From JBBDLF01 sp040879025 (GTDB lineage: Bacteria > Pseudomonadota > Gammaproteobacteria > Pseudomonadales > Pseudohongiellaceae), in the NCBI GenBank assembly GCA_040879025.1, contig JBBDLF010000037.1, positions 174,618 through 238,617 of the forward strand: a DNA stretch of 64,000 nt. The letters run 5' to 3'. Shown here piece after piece: positions 44,228 through 54,216 of the stretch. Each line of letters begins with the position of its first letter. Position 1 is the stretch's first letter. The position numbers were made by a program, and so were the translations under genes. Below the pieces are notes generated by a model, which had not been told where the DNA came from, ran no database searches, and saw only the letters and a list, made by a program, of their open reading frames with translations.

Positions 44228-45073
44228 ATGGCTGAATCACAAGAAGTAGTTTACGAAACCGCGACGGATTATGTTTCCCACCACCTGGGATTCCTCACCT
44301 TTGGCAAACACCCGGACGGCACATGGGGTTTTGCCCATTCTGCTGAAGAAGCCTCCGCAATGGGATTCTGGACCTCCATTCACGTCGATACCATGATGTG
44401 GTCCTTCCTCCTTGGCGTGATGTTTCTGGGTTTGTTCTACTTTGTCAGCCGGCGTGCGACCCACGGCGTCCCGGGCGGACTGCAAAACTTCATCGAATGG
44501 ATAATCGAGTTTGTTGACAACAGCGTCAAAGCGGCGTTTTTTGCCAGGAATCCGCTGGTAGCGCCGATGGCGCTGACCATCTTCTGCTGGATATTCCTGA
44601 TGAACCTGATGGACCTGATTCCTGTGGACTGGCTGCCCCTGACGGCGCAAATCATGGCCGGCGACCCTCACATGTATTACAAGGTGGTGCCGTCAACCGA
44701 TATCAATATCACCCTCGGGCTTTCCCTGTCCGTGTTCATTTTGATGATCTATTACAGTTTCAAGGTCAAGGGCCCCATGGGCTATCTCAAAGAATTCACG
44801 ATGCACCCCTTTCCAAAGTGGTACCTGATACCCGCGAACATCGTGCTCGAAGTTCCCGGTTATTTCGCCAAACCCGTTTCCCTGGCACTGCGACTTTACG
44901 GAAACTTCTTCGCCGCGGAGACAATCTTCCTGGTCATCGCCCTGTTGGGATTCTGGCAATTGCCTCTGCACTTCGGATGGGCGGTGTTCCATATACTGGT
45001 GGTCCCACTGCAGGCCTATCTGTTTATGATGCTGTCCATCGTGTATTTGAATCAGGCCCATACTGATCACTGA
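44228..45073 (+). CDS. atpB: ATP synthase Fo subunit a
   Basis: A 281-residue polytopic protein forming the proton half-channels. The essential arginine lies in KPVSLALRLYGNFFAAETIF, and the C-terminal helix reads LQAYLFMMLSIVYLNQAH. Its last two codons and stop lie in a 7-bp tandem repeat (CTGATCA). First structural gene of the operon after atpI. Confidence 0.97.
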   Translation: MAESQEVVYETATDYVSHHLGFLTFGKHPDGTWGFAHSAEEASAMGFWTSIHVDTMMWSFLLGVMFLGLFYFVSRRATHGVPGGLQNFIEWIIEFVDNSVKAAFFARNPLVAPMALTIFCWIFLMNLMDLIPVDWLPLTAQIMAGDPHMYYKVVPSTDINITLGLSLSVFILMIYYSFKVKGPMGYLKEFTMHPFPKWYLIPANIVLEVPGYFAKPVSLALRLYGNFFAAETIFLVIALLGFWQLPLHFGWAVFHILVVPLQAYLFMMLSIVYLNQAHTDH

Positions 45074-45083
45074 TCACTGATCG
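45063..45083 (+). repeat. Three-unit 7-bp tandem repeat across the atpB stop codon
   Basis: CTGATCA, CTGATCA, CTGATCG. The atpB stop (TGA, 45071-45073) is inside the second unit, and further TGA triplets lie in the next unit, so copy-number changes would only alter the last few residues. Confidence 0.85.
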
Positions 45084-45116
45084 TTAATGATGTCTTTGTA
45101 AAACCTGGAGAACGAA

Positions 45117-45359
45117 ATGGAAATGATACAAGCCTTTACCCTGCTCACAGCAGGGATCATCTTTGGTCTGGCTGGAGCGGGCACCGCGATTGGTTTCGGC
45201 CTGCTCGGCGGCAAGCTGATTGAAAGCTCCGCCCGCCAGCCGGAACTCGCGCCCAAGCTGCAAACCCAGTTCTTCCTGGTGGTGGGCTTCCTCGACGTAA
45301 TATCCATTATTGGTGTGGGTATGGCGTTTATGTTTATCTTCGCCAACCCGTTTGTGTGA
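45117..45359 (+). CDS. atpE: ATP synthase Fo subunit c
   Basis: An 80-residue hairpin proteolipid, the unit of the rotating c-ring. Helix 1 has the glycine-rich GLAGAGTAIGFGLLGG, the polar loop is ARQPE, and helix 2 carries the ion-binding aspartate in VVGFLDVISIIGVG. No glutamine/serine ligands of Na+-type rings are seen, so it is predicted to be H+-coupled. Confidence 0.97.
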   Translation: MEMIQAFTLLTAGIIFGLAGAGTAIGFGLLGGKLIESSARQPELAPKLQTQFFLVVGFLDVISIIGVGMAFMFIFANPFV

Positions 45360-45394
45360 ACACCATTCACGAGACAGAGTTCAGGGGATAAACC

Positions 45395-45865
45395 ATGGAT
45401 TTTAACGCCACTTTAATCGGGCAAAGCATCGCGTTCTTCGTCTTTGTCTACTTCTGTATGAAGTTTGTCTGGCCACCATTCACGGCCATTCTCGAAGAGC
45501 GGCAAAAGAAAATCGCGGATGGTCTCGAGGCCGCGGATCGCGCCCAGCGGGATCTGCATCTGGCGCAGGAAAAAGCCGGCAAGGAACTGGTTGCCGCCAA
45601 ACAGCAGGCCGCCGAGATTGTGGACCAGGCGAAAAGACGCGCCAGTCAGATTGTCGACGAAGCCAAGGGCCAGGCCCGGGAAGAGGGCTCGCGCCTGAAA
45701 GCCGCCGCCGCCGCTGAAATTGAGCAGGAAGTGAACCGAGCCAAGGAAGTACTGCGTGCCCAGGTCGCCGGTATTGCCATAGCAGGCGCGGAAAAAATTC
45801 TGCAGGCTTCCATAGACAAGGCCGCCAACGAAGAGCTGGTTAAAAACCTGGCTGCGGATTTATAG
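45395..45865 (+). CDS. atpF: ATP synthase Fo subunit b
   Basis: A 156-residue peripheral-stalk subunit: one N-terminal membrane helix (LIGQSIAFFVFVYFCMKFVW) followed by a long charged helix rich in Ala, Glu, Lys and Arg that forms the right-handed coiled coil with its partner copy. Length equals E. coli AtpF (156). Confidence 0.97.
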   Translation: MDFNATLIGQSIAFFVFVYFCMKFVWPPFTAILEERQKKIADGLEAADRAQRDLHLAQEKAGKELVAAKQQAAEIVDQAKRRASQIVDEAKGQAREEGSRLKAAAAAEIEQEVNRAKEVLRAQVAGIAIAGAEKILQASIDKAANEELVKNLAADL

Positions 45866-45886
45866 CTGAAGGTGAAGGTAACTTAG

Positions 45887-46423
45887 ATGGCAGAACCGAT
45901 AACCCTGGCCCGACCTTACGCCAAAGCCGTTTTTCAGGTTGCCCTGGACAACGGGGATCTGGGTGGCTGGTCGAAGATGCTGCGGCAGATTGCGCTGGTT
46001 GTGCGCAATGAGAAGGTCAGGGCCATTCTGACATCGCCGGTTTACACTACAACGCAGCAGGCGGAACAGGTTCTCGAGCTGTGCGGCGACGAGCTGAATC
46101 CGTTGGCGAAACAGTTTGTCAGGGTGGTGGCGGAAAACCGGCGCCTGTTATTGATGGAAGAAATACTGACCCTGTTTGAGGCGCTCAAGGCTAACCAGGA
46201 AAAATCCATCGACGCGACGCTGACCACCGCGTTTGAAGTGAGTGAGGAAACCAGCGAGAAACTGGTTGCCTCGCTGAAGAAACATTTGCAGAGAGACATC
46301 AACCTCGTCACCAGCGTTGATTCGAGACTGATCGGCGGCGCCGTGATCCGGGCCGGTGATATGGTTATCGACAGCTCGGTCCGGGGCAAACTGGCAAAAT
46401 TGGCTGAAGCAATGAAATCCTGA
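45887..46423 (+). CDS. atpH: ATP synthase F1 subunit delta
   Basis: A 178-residue protein linking the peripheral stalk to the top of F1. The family features TLARPYAKAVFQVAL at the N-terminus and VDSRLIGGAVIRAGDMVIDSS near the C-terminus are clear. It lies between atpF and atpA. Confidence 0.96.
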   Translation: MAEPITLARPYAKAVFQVALDNGDLGGWSKMLRQIALVVRNEKVRAILTSPVYTTTQQAEQVLELCGDELNPLAKQFVRVVAENRRLLLMEEILTLFEALKANQEKSIDATLTTAFEVSEETSEKLVASLKKHLQRDINLVTSVDSRLIGGAVIRAGDMVIDSSVRGKLAKLAEAMKS

Positions 46424-46448
46424 GCGTACCGGGATCAAGGAAAAAGAC

Positions 46449-47993
46449 ATGCAACAACTGAATCCATCAGAAATCAGTGAAATCATCAAACAGCGAATCG
46501 ATAACCTCGACGTTTCGGTACAGTCAAAAAATGAGGGAACCATCGTAAGCGTGTCTGACGGTATTATCCGGATTCACGGCCTTGCCGACGTGATGTACGG
46601 CGAGATGATCGAATTCGAAGGCGGCATTTACGGTATGGCGCTGAACCTTGAGCGTGATTCGGTGGGTGCGGTGGTACTGGGCGATTATCAGACGCTCAAG
46701 GAAGGACAAACCTGTCGCTGTACCAAACGTATTCTTGAGGTGCCGGTTGGTCCGGCACTGGAAGGGCGTGTTGTTGACGCGCTGGGCAAGCCGATCGACG
46801 GCAAGGGCCCTATCGAAACCGAAGAAACCGCGCCTGTTGAAAAAGTGGCGCCGGGCGTCATCGCCAGGCAGTCGGTTTCCCAGCCGGTGCAGACAGGCTT
46901 GAAATCCATTGACGCGATGACGCCTATTGGTCGCGGCCAGCGAGAGCTGATCATCGGCGATCGTCAGGTAGGCAAAACCGCTGTGGCCGTCGACACCATC
47001 ATTAATCAGAAAGGCAAAGGCGTCAAATGCGTTTATGTGGCGATTGGTCAAAAATCGTCAAGTATCGCCAGCGTGGTGGCCAAGCTTGAAGAGCACGGTG
47101 CGATGGAGTACACAATTGTCGTTGCGGCCAGTGCATCCGACCCGGCTTCCATGCAATATATCGCGCCTTATTCCGGTTGCTCCATGGGCGAGTACTACCG
47201 GGACCGCGGCGAAGACGCCCTGATTATCTATGACGACCTCACCAAGCAGGCCTGGGCCTATCGGCAGATCTCCTTGCTGTTGCGCCGTCCGCCCGGTCGT
47301 GAAGCCTACCCGGGTGACGTTTTCTATCTGCATTCCCGGCTACTGGAAAGAGCGGCGCGGGTCAATGCCGAGTACGTGGAACAGCTGACCGGCGGCAAGG
47401 TGAAAGGCAAAACCGGTTCATTGACCGCGTTGCCGATTATCGAAACCCAGGCAGGTGATGTGTCCGCTTTCGTACCGACCAATGTGATTTCAATCACCGA
47501 TGGTCAGATCTTTCTGGAAACCGACCTGTTCAATGCGGGTATCCGCCCGGCCATGAATGCCGGCCTGTCGGTTTCCCGTGTGGGTGGTGCGGCGCAGACC
47601 AAGATTGTCAAGAAGCTGGGTGGTGGCATTCGTATCGCCTTGGCCCAGTACCGTGAACTGGCGGCATTTGCCCAGTTTGCATCGGACCTGGACGACGCGA
47701 CGCGGTCGCAGCTTGAGCACGGTCAGCGGGTTACCGAACTGATGAAACAGAAACAGTATTCTCCCCTGTCGGTCGCCGAGATGGGCATTGTGCTTTACGC
47801 CGCGAATGAAGGCTTTCTCAAAGACGTGGAGCTTAACAAGGTCACCGATTTTGAAGCCTCGCTGTTGTCTTACGTCAACAGCGAACACAGCGACTTGCTG
47901 GAATCGGTGAACGAGTCGGGCGACTTCAGCGACGAGATCGCCGGGCAGTTCAAATCGATTCTGGAAAAGTTCAAATCGACACAGACCTGGTAG
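46449..47993 (+). CDS. atpA: ATP synthase F1 subunit alpha
   Basis: A 514-residue non-catalytic nucleotide-binding subunit. It has the P-loop GDRQVGKTAVAVDTII, the arginine finger region with SVSRVGGAAQ, and the LLRRPPGREAYPGDVFYLHS block. Its TAG stop is followed immediately by a 70-bp heptanucleotide repeat before atpG. Confidence 0.98.
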   Translation: MQQLNPSEISEIIKQRIDNLDVSVQSKNEGTIVSVSDGIIRIHGLADVMYGEMIEFEGGIYGMALNLERDSVGAVVLGDYQTLKEGQTCRCTKRILEVPVGPALEGRVVDALGKPIDGKGPIETEETAPVEKVAPGVIARQSVSQPVQTGLKSIDAMTPIGRGQRELIIGDRQVGKTAVAVDTIINQKGKGVKCVYVAIGQKSSSIASVVAKLEEHGAMEYTIVVAASASDPASMQYIAPYSGCSMGEYYRDRGEDALIIYDDLTKQAWAYRQISLLLRRPPGREAYPGDVFYLHSRLLERAARVNAEYVEQLTGGKVKGKTGSLTALPIIETQAGDVSAFVPTNVISITDGQIFLETDLFNAGIRPAMNAGLSVSRVGGAAQTKIVKKLGGGIRIALAQYRELAAFAQFASDLDDATRSQLEHGQRVTELMKQKQYSPLSVAEMGIVLYAANEGFLKDVELNKVTDFEASLLSYVNSEHSDLLESVNESGDFSDEIAGQFKSILEKFKSTQTW

Positions 47994-48063
<70 letters not shown>

Positions 48064-48067
48064 GCAT

Positions 48068-48928
48068 ATGGCCGGCGGTAAAGAAATACGAACCAAGATC
48101 TCGAGTATCAAGAATACCCAGAAGATCACTGGCGCGATGGAAATGGTGGCGGCCAGCAAGATGCGCAAAAGCCAGGACCTGATGGCTCTGGGCAAACCGT
48201 ATGCTCATCGTATTCGTTCGGTTATAGGCCATATCGCCAATTCGACGCCCGAGTATCGCCACATTTATTTCGAAACCCGCGAAGTCAAACGGGTGGGCTA
48301 TATTGTGGTTTCCACCGACCGTGGGCTTTGCGGCGGACTGAACATTAATTTGTTCAAGGCCACCGTTGGGGCGATGCGTGAATGGAACAGCAAAAAAGTG
48401 GAGATCGATATCTGCGCGCTGGGTGCCAAAGCCACGGCGTTCTTCAACAGCTACGGTGGCAACGTTGTAGCATCAGTGAGAAACATCGGCGACAGGCCGG
48501 AGGTTTCCGATGTGATCGGTGCGGTAAAAGTGATGTTGGAGCGATTCGACAGCGGTGACATCGACATGCTGTTCGTGGTTAGCAACACCTTCGTCAACAC
48601 CATGACACAGAAACCGGAAGTAGAGCAGATATTGCCCCTGCCGCCGTCACAGGAAGATGATCTGAAGTCACATTGGGATTATATTTACGAGCCCGATGCG
48701 AAGGAATTGCTGGACGGCCTGTTGACGCGTTATATGGAATCCCAGGTTTACCAGGCGGTGGTGGAAAACCATGCCTGCGAACAGGCGGCGCGAATGATCG
48801 CCATGAAAAACGCCACAGACAATGCCGGCGAACTGATCGAAGACCTGCAACTGGTTTACAACAAGGCCAGACAGGCTTCCATCACTCAGGAGCTTTCCGA
48901 GATTGTCAGTGGAGCCGCGGCCGTATAG
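48068..48928 (+). CDS. atpG: ATP synthase F1 subunit gamma
   Basis: A 286-residue central rotor shaft: N- and C-terminal helices form the coiled coil (GGKEIRTKISSIKNTQKITGAM at the start and ITQELSEIVSGAAA at the end), and the middle has VVSTDRGLCGGLNINLFK. Its ribosome-binding site, AGAGGG, is the last unit of the upstream heptad repeat. Confidence 0.97.
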   Translation: MAGGKEIRTKISSIKNTQKITGAMEMVAASKMRKSQDLMALGKPYAHRIRSVIGHIANSTPEYRHIYFETREVKRVGYIVVSTDRGLCGGLNINLFKATVGAMREWNSKKVEIDICALGAKATAFFNSYGGNVVASVRNIGDRPEVSDVIGAVKVMLERFDSGDIDMLFVVSNTFVNTMTQKPEVEQILPLPPSQEDDLKSHWDYIYEPDAKELLDGLLTRYMESQVYQAVVENHACEQAARMIAMKNATDNAGELIEDLQLVYNKARQASITQELSEIVSGAAAV

Positions 48929-48996
48929 GTCATCGGGTCGAATTCGTACACTTATTGAACAGACAGACTAAAGAACAGGGTTAAGAGGAACCGAAC

Positions 48997-50397
48997 ATGA
49001 GTAGCGGTCGAATTGTACAGGTAATTGGTGCTGTTATAGACGTGGAATTCCCACGGGAATCCGTGCCCGCCATTTATGATGCCCTGCACGTGGAGGGCAC
49101 GGAAATCACTCTTGAAGTGCAGCAGCAGTTGGGCGACGGCATCGTACGCACGATTGCAATGGGCAGCACTGAAGGCCTTTCCCGCGGATTGACCGTGAAC
49201 GACAGCGGCGCGCCGGTGTCTGTACCCGTGGGCTTCGAAACGCTGGGCCGCATCATGGACGTGCTCGGTCGTCCGATCGACGAACTCGGTCCCATCGGTG
49301 AACAGGAACGTATGCCGATTCATCGCAAGGCACCCAGTTATGAAGAGTTGTCCGCATCCAGCGAGTTGCTGGAAACCGGCATCAAGGTAATCGACCTGGT
49401 CTGTCCCTTCGCAAAGGGCGGTAAAGTGGGCTTGTTCGGCGGCGCCGGTGTAGGCAAGACGGTTAACATGATGGAACTCATCAATAATATCGCGAAGGAG
49501 CACAGTGGTTTGTCGGTGTTTGCCGGCGTTGGGGAACGGACCCGTGAAGGCAATGACTTCTATCACGAAATGCAGGAATCGAACGTTATCGACCTGAAGG
49601 ATCTGAAAAATTCAAAAGTGGCCATGGTGTACGGGCAGATGAACGAACCTCCCGGCAACCGGTTGCGGGTGGCGCTGACCGGATTGACGATGGCGGAAAA
49701 ATTCCGTGACGAAGGCCGTGACGTGCTGCTGTTTATCGACAATATCTACCGGTATACCCTGGCGGGAACCGAAGTATCGGCGCTGCTGGGACGAATGCCT
49801 TCCGCGGTAGGCTATCAGCCCACGCTGGCGGAAGAGATGGGTTTGCTGCAGGAGCGGATTACTTCAACCAAAACCGGCTCCATCACTTCGATACAGGCGG
49901 TCTATGTTCCCGCGGATGACCTGACCGACCCGTCGCCGGCAACGACTTTCGCTCACCTTGACGCCACCGTGGTGCTGTCACGCGATATCGCCCAGTTGGG
50001 AATTTACCCGGCGATCGACCCGCTGGATTCCACTTCACGACAGCTGGACCCGCTGGTCATTGGTCAGGAACACTATGACGTGGCCCGTGGTGTTCAGACG
50101 GTGCTGCAGCGATACAAGGAATTGAAGGATATCATCGCGATTCTGGGCATGGATGAGTTGTCCGAGGAAGACAAGTTGAGCGTGGCTCGCGCCCGTAAAA
50201 TACAGCGCTTCCTGTCTCAGCCATTCTTTGTTGCGGAAGTATTCACCAACGCGCCTGGCAAATATGTGTCACTGAAAGACACCATAGCCGGCTTCAAGGG
50301 CATTTTGGCCGGAGAGTACGATCACTTGCCGGAGCAGGCATTCAACATGGTCGGCGGCATCGAAGAAGCCGTTGAGCAAGCCGCAAAAATGAAGTAA
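48997..50397 (+). CDS. atpD: ATP synthase F1 subunit beta
   Basis: A 466-residue catalytic subunit with P-loop GGAGVGKTVNMMELI, the catalytic glutamate in AGVGERTREGND, and the Walker B segment LLFIDNIYRYTLAG. The DELSEEDKLSV motif (DELSEED) that contacts gamma and epsilon is near the C-terminus. Length matches E. coli AtpD closely. Confidence 0.98.
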   Translation: MSSGRIVQVIGAVIDVEFPRESVPAIYDALHVEGTEITLEVQQQLGDGIVRTIAMGSTEGLSRGLTVNDSGAPVSVPVGFETLGRIMDVLGRPIDELGPIGEQERMPIHRKAPSYEELSASSELLETGIKVIDLVCPFAKGGKVGLFGGAGVGKTVNMMELINNIAKEHSGLSVFAGVGERTREGNDFYHEMQESNVIDLKDLKNSKVAMVYGQMNEPPGNRLRVALTGLTMAEKFRDEGRDVLLFIDNIYRYTLAGTEVSALLGRMPSAVGYQPTLAEEMGLLQERITSTKTGSITSIQAVYVPADDLTDPSPATTFAHLDATVVLSRDIAQLGIYPAIDPLDSTSRQLDPLVIGQEHYDVARGVQTVLQRYKELKDIIAILGMDELSEEDKLSVARARKIQRFLSQPFFVAEVFTNAPGKYVSLKDTIAGFKGILAGEYDHLPEQAFNMVGGIEEAVEQAAKMK

Positions 50398-50427
50398 GTC
50401 GGCAATTGGCCGACGGAGACCGGGATT

Positions 50428-50841
50428 ATGGCTATGACAATGCACTGTGACATCGTCAGTGCGGAGAAGAAAATTTTTTCCGGGCTGGTGGAAATGGTCG
50501 TCGCCGTGGGCAGCCTTGGCGATCTGGGTATAGCGCCCGGTCATGCCCCGCTGTTAACCGGACTGGTTCCAGGCCCGGTCAGGGTGATCATGCCCGGCGG
50601 TGAAGAAAATGTGTATTACGTTTCCGGAGGCTATCTTGAGGTGCAGCGTGGCACGGTCACTTTGTTGGCCGACACGGCCCTGCGAGCCCATGATGTGGAT
50701 GAGGCGGCGGCCCTGAAAGCCAAGGAAGATGCGGAAATCGCGATGGGCGAGCAAGGCGCGGAGTTCAACTATTCCCGTGCCGCCGCTCGCCTGGCTGAAG
50801 CGGCGGCGCAACTGCGGGCTTTGCGGCAATTACGAAAATAG
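50428..50841 (+). CDS. atpC: ATP synthase F1 subunit epsilon
   Basis: A 137-residue subunit with the N-terminal beta sandwich (MHCDIVSAEKKIFSGLVEMV, then LGIAPGHAPLLT) and a C-terminal alanine-rich helical pair that can inhibit the enzyme. It is the last gene of the operon and is followed by a strong intrinsic terminator. Confidence 0.96.
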   Translation: MAMTMHCDIVSAEKKIFSGLVEMVVAVGSLGDLGIAPGHAPLLTGLVPGPVRVIMPGGEENVYYVSGGYLEVQRGTVTLLADTALRAHDVDEAAALKAKEDAEIAMGEQGAEFNYSRAAARLAEAAAQLRALRQLRK

Positions 50842-50896
50842 CACAATACCGGCGTTACAGCGCGCCCATTACTGTTCTCTTGCTTTTGATTCCTGG

Positions 50897-50926
50897 AAAA
50901 AGGTAGCAATAGCTGCCTTTTTTTTT
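50897..50926 (+). terminator. Rho-independent terminator of the atp operon
   Basis: A stem AAAGGTAGC / GCTGCCTTT (one T-G pair) with a four-base AATA loop, followed by an unbroken T tract to 50926. It lies 56 bp after atpC and 42 bp before glmU, so glmU-glmS likely use their own promoter or read-through. Confidence 0.88.
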
Positions 50927-50967
50927 GGTATTCTGTCGTACTACGGAACAAGCATAGTGAAAACTCC

Positions 50968-52359
50968 ATGGTACTGGATGTAGTGGTACTGGCTGCCGGC
51001 AAGGGCACCAGGATGTACTCCGACAAGCCTAAAGTGCTACACGCCATCGGTGGCCGGCCCATGCTGGCCCATGTCGTCGACACCGCCGGCGCGTTACCCG
51101 GCGCGCGGCTGCACATTGTTGTCGGGGCCGGTGCCGGGGCGGTCAAAGCCTGTTTTTCGAACCACAGTGGAATAAACTGGGTCTCCCAGGAACAACAACT
51201 CGGCACCGGCCACGCGGTGGCCCAGGCTTTGCCTGCCATCGCCGGGGAAGACGGTACCGTACTGGTGCTCTATGGCGATGTGCCGTTGATCCGTCCGCAA
51301 AGCCTCGAAGCCCTGCTGGCCGCCGGCGGCGCCGATACGGTTGCGTTGCTGACCCTGGTCACTGACACTCCTCACGGTCTCGGACGTATTCTTCGCAACG
51401 ACAGGGGACAGGTCACCGCCATTGTCGAAGAGAAAGACGCCAGCGAAGAACAGAAACAGATAAGGGAAATCAACAGTGGTATTATTGCGCTGCCTTCGTC
51501 GCGGTTGCATGACTGGCTGTCCCGCATAGGCAACGACAACAGGCAGGGCGAATATTACCTCACCGATGTGATTGCGCTTGCTGTTGCGGACGGCTGCCAG
51601 ATTGCCACCACCTCAACCGGGGAAAGTCCGGAAGTGCAGGGCGTTAATGACAAGAAGCAACTTGCCGCACTGGAGCGGTATTACCAAATGCGGAAAGCGG
51701 AAGAGTTACTGAATGCGGGCGTGACTCTCGCTGACCCGGCAAGGCTGGACATTCGTGGCGACGTACATTGTGGAAAGGATGTCAGCCTCGATGTCAACGT
51801 AATTCTGGAAGGAGCGGTCAGTATAGGGGATAACTCCTGCATAGGACCCAATGTGGTAATCAGGAACAGCCGCATTGGCGACAACGTCATCGTGCTGGCC
51901 AATTGCCATATCGAAGGCGCCATTATCGGGAACGGGTGCACAGTAGGCCCCTTCGCCAGAATCAGGGAAGGGACTGTTTTGGAAGCATCGGCCAAAATCG
52001 GTAATTTTGTTGAAACAAAAAAGGCCGTGATCGGCAAAGCCAGCAAGGTCAATCATTTGAGTTATATTGGCGACGCCGAGATTGGAGACGATGTTAATAT
52101 AGGCGCCGGGACCATCACCTGCAACTATGACGGAGCCAACAAACACGTGACCGTGATCGGGAAAGGTTCTTTCATCGGCTCCAATTCCGTACTGGTTGCG
52201 CCGGTAACCATAGAAGAACACGGATTTGTTGCGGCAGGTTCGGCAATCAATACCAATGTTCCAAAGGGATCCCTGGCGGTGGCAAGATCGAAGCAGCGTA
52301 ATATCAGCGGCTGGCAGCGCCCGCACAAGGACAAGGTAAAAACGAAAACAGAATCCTGA
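50968..52359 (+). CDS. glmU: Bifunctional UDP-N-acetylglucosamine pyrophosphorylase/glucosamine-1-phosphate acetyltransferase
   Basis: A 463-residue enzyme making UDP-GlcNAc for peptidoglycan and LPS. The N-terminal uridyltransferase has VVLAAGKGTRMYSD, QQLGTGHAV and YGDVPLI; the C-terminal left-handed beta helix has the hexapeptide repeats and the acetyl-CoA site (NHLSYIGDAEIGDDVNIGAG). It is followed by glmS after 15 bases, uniting two steps of the same pathway. Confidence 0.97.
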   Translation: MVLDVVVLAAGKGTRMYSDKPKVLHAIGGRPMLAHVVDTAGALPGARLHIVVGAGAGAVKACFSNHSGINWVSQEQQLGTGHAVAQALPAIAGEDGTVLVLYGDVPLIRPQSLEALLAAGGADTVALLTLVTDTPHGLGRILRNDRGQVTAIVEEKDASEEQKQIREINSGIIALPSSRLHDWLSRIGNDNRQGEYYLTDVIALAVADGCQIATTSTGESPEVQGVNDKKQLAALERYYQMRKAEELLNAGVTLADPARLDIRGDVHCGKDVSLDVNVILEGAVSIGDNSCIGPNVVIRNSRIGDNVIVLANCHIEGAIIGNGCTVGPFARIREGTVLEASAKIGNFVETKKAVIGKASKVNHLSYIGDAEIGDDVNIGAGTITCNYDGANKHVTVIGKGSFIGSNSVLVAPVTIEEHGFVAAGSAINTNVPKGSLAVARSKQRNISGWQRPHKDKVKTKTES

Positions 52360-52374
52360 GATAAAGGTTGAAGC

Positions 52375-54210
52375 ATGTGCGGCATAGTAGGTGCGGTCGC
52401 GCGACGTGAAGTTGCGGGAATTTTACTGGAAGGGCTCAGACGGCTCGAATATCGCGGCTACGACTCCGCCGGTATGGCATTAATCCACGCCGGCACGGGA
52501 GAGCTGCATTGTCTCAAGACCACCGGTAAGGTTCAGCAACTGGCGGACCTGCTGGACAACTCAAATCTCACTGGCAAGGTTGGCATCGCCCACACTCGTT
52601 GGGCCACGCACGGCAAACCCAGTGAGCAGAATGCCCACCCCCACATTTCCAATAACGAAATCGCGGTCGTTCACAATGGCATTATTGAGAATTATGAAGA
52701 GCTGAAGGCGCGGTTGGTAAATGAGGGCTACCAGTTCACCACCGACACAGATTCAGAAACCATCGCCCATTTGATACACCAGGCGAGAAGCCGCCCCGGC
52801 GTCAGTCTGCTGGATGCGGTCGTGGACACGGTTGGGCAATTACACGGTGCCTACGGCATCTGCGTGAGTGATACCCGACATCCGGACCAGATTGTCGTCG
52901 CTCGCGACGGCAGTCCCTTGGTTATAGGCGTGGGCATCGGTGAGAATTTCGTCGCATCCGATACGCTGGCGCTGGGTCAGGTCACGGACCGGTTCATTTA
53001 TCTTGAAGAAGGCGACATCGCGGTGATCAACGGTGACGCGGTGGAGATTCATAATCAGGGTGAGACGGTGGAGCGGCCGATCTCGCGGGTGCGGAGTAAA
53101 ATCGGCGAAGCGGAAAAAGGGCAGTTCAGTCATTTCATGCTCAAGGAAATATTTGAGCAGCCCAAGGCCATCAAAGACACGCTTGATGGCAGAATCAGTG
53201 AGACCCGCGTTCTGGAAGAAGTCTTCGGAATCAAGGCCAAGGCAATTTTTGATCAGGTGAAATGTGTGCAGATTGTCGCCTGTGGCACCAGCCATCACGC
53301 TGGAGAAATCGCCAAGTACTGGCTTGAAAATATCGCCAAAATCCCCTGCCAGGTGGATATTGCCAGCGAGTTCCGTTACCGAAATATTCTGGCTCATCCC
53401 AATACGCTGTTTGTCAGCATTTCCCAGTCGGGAGAAACCGCCGACACATTGGCGGCCTTGCGTTATGCCAAAAAAGCGGACTATCTGGGGTCGCTGGCCA
53501 TTTGCAACGTGGCAACCAGTTCGCTGGTACGGGATTCAGACTTCTGTCTGTTGACGATGGCGGGCCAGGAGATCGGCGTGGCTTCCACCAAGGCCTTCAC
53601 CACCCAGCTCGCATTGATGCTCGTTCTCACCATTACACTGGCCAGACGCAACGGGCTGTCCGCGGAGAGGGAAGCGGAACTGGTGAAAGAGCTGCATGCC
53701 CTGCCGGGGCTGGTAGCGGAAACGCTCAAACTTGACGCGGAAATTGAAAAAACGTCGGCGAAATTTGCTGACAAAAAACACACCTTGTTCCTGGGGCGGG
53801 GGATCCAGTATCCGGTGGCAAAAGAAGGCGCGCTCAAGCTTAAGGAAGTCTCCTATATACACGCCGAGGCCTACCCGGCCGGTGAGCTGAAACACGGACC
53901 GCTGGCCCTGGTGGACAGCAGCATGCCGGTAATCGCGGTGGCGCCCAATGATGAGTTGTTAGGTAAACTGAAATCGAATCTGTCGGAAGTCAGTGCGCGA
54001 GGGGGCAAGCTTTTTGTATTCGCCGACGCCAGTATCAATATGGAAAGTGACAAGAGCGTGAAGGTTATTAACGTACCGAATTCACCGGACATTCTTGACC
54101 CGATAATCTTTACCATTCCCCTGCAACTTCTCGCCTTTCATGTGGCGATTCTCAAAGGAACCGACGTTGATCATCCTCGCAACCTGGCGAAGTCGGTCAC
54201 GGTGGAATAG
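52375..54210 (+). CDS. glmS: Glutamine--fructose-6-phosphate aminotransferase (isomerizing)
   Basis: A 611-residue enzyme, the entry point of amino-sugar synthesis. After Met removal the catalytic Cys is at position 2 (MCGIVGA); RRLEYRGYDSAGMAL and HTRWATHGKPSE belong to the glutaminase domain. Two SIS sugar-isomerase domains follow, and the C-terminus is LAKSVTVE. No glmS ribozyme was recognised in the short upstream gap. Confidence 0.98.
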   Translation: MCGIVGAVARREVAGILLEGLRRLEYRGYDSAGMALIHAGTGELHCLKTTGKVQQLADLLDNSNLTGKVGIAHTRWATHGKPSEQNAHPHISNNEIAVVHNGIIENYEELKARLVNEGYQFTTDTDSETIAHLIHQARSRPGVSLLDAVVDTVGQLHGAYGICVSDTRHPDQIVVARDGSPLVIGVGIGENFVASDTLALGQVTDRFIYLEEGDIAVINGDAVEIHNQGETVERPISRVRSKIGEAEKGQFSHFMLKEIFEQPKAIKDTLDGRISETRVLEEVFGIKAKAIFDQVKCVQIVACGTSHHAGEIAKYWLENIAKIPCQVDIASEFRYRNILAHPNTLFVSISQSGETADTLAALRYAKKADYLGSLAICNVATSSLVRDSDFCLLTMAGQEIGVASTKAFTTQLALMLVLTITLARRNGLSAEREAELVKELHALPGLVAETLKLDAEIEKTSAKFADKKHTLFLGRGIQYPVAKEGALKLKEVSYIHAEAYPAGELKHGPLALVDSSMPVIAVAPNDELLGKLKSNLSEVSARGGKLFVFADASINMESDKSVKVINVPNSPDILDPIIFTIPLQLLAFHVAILKGTDVDHPRNLAKSVTVE

Positions 54211-54216
54211 CCGCCG

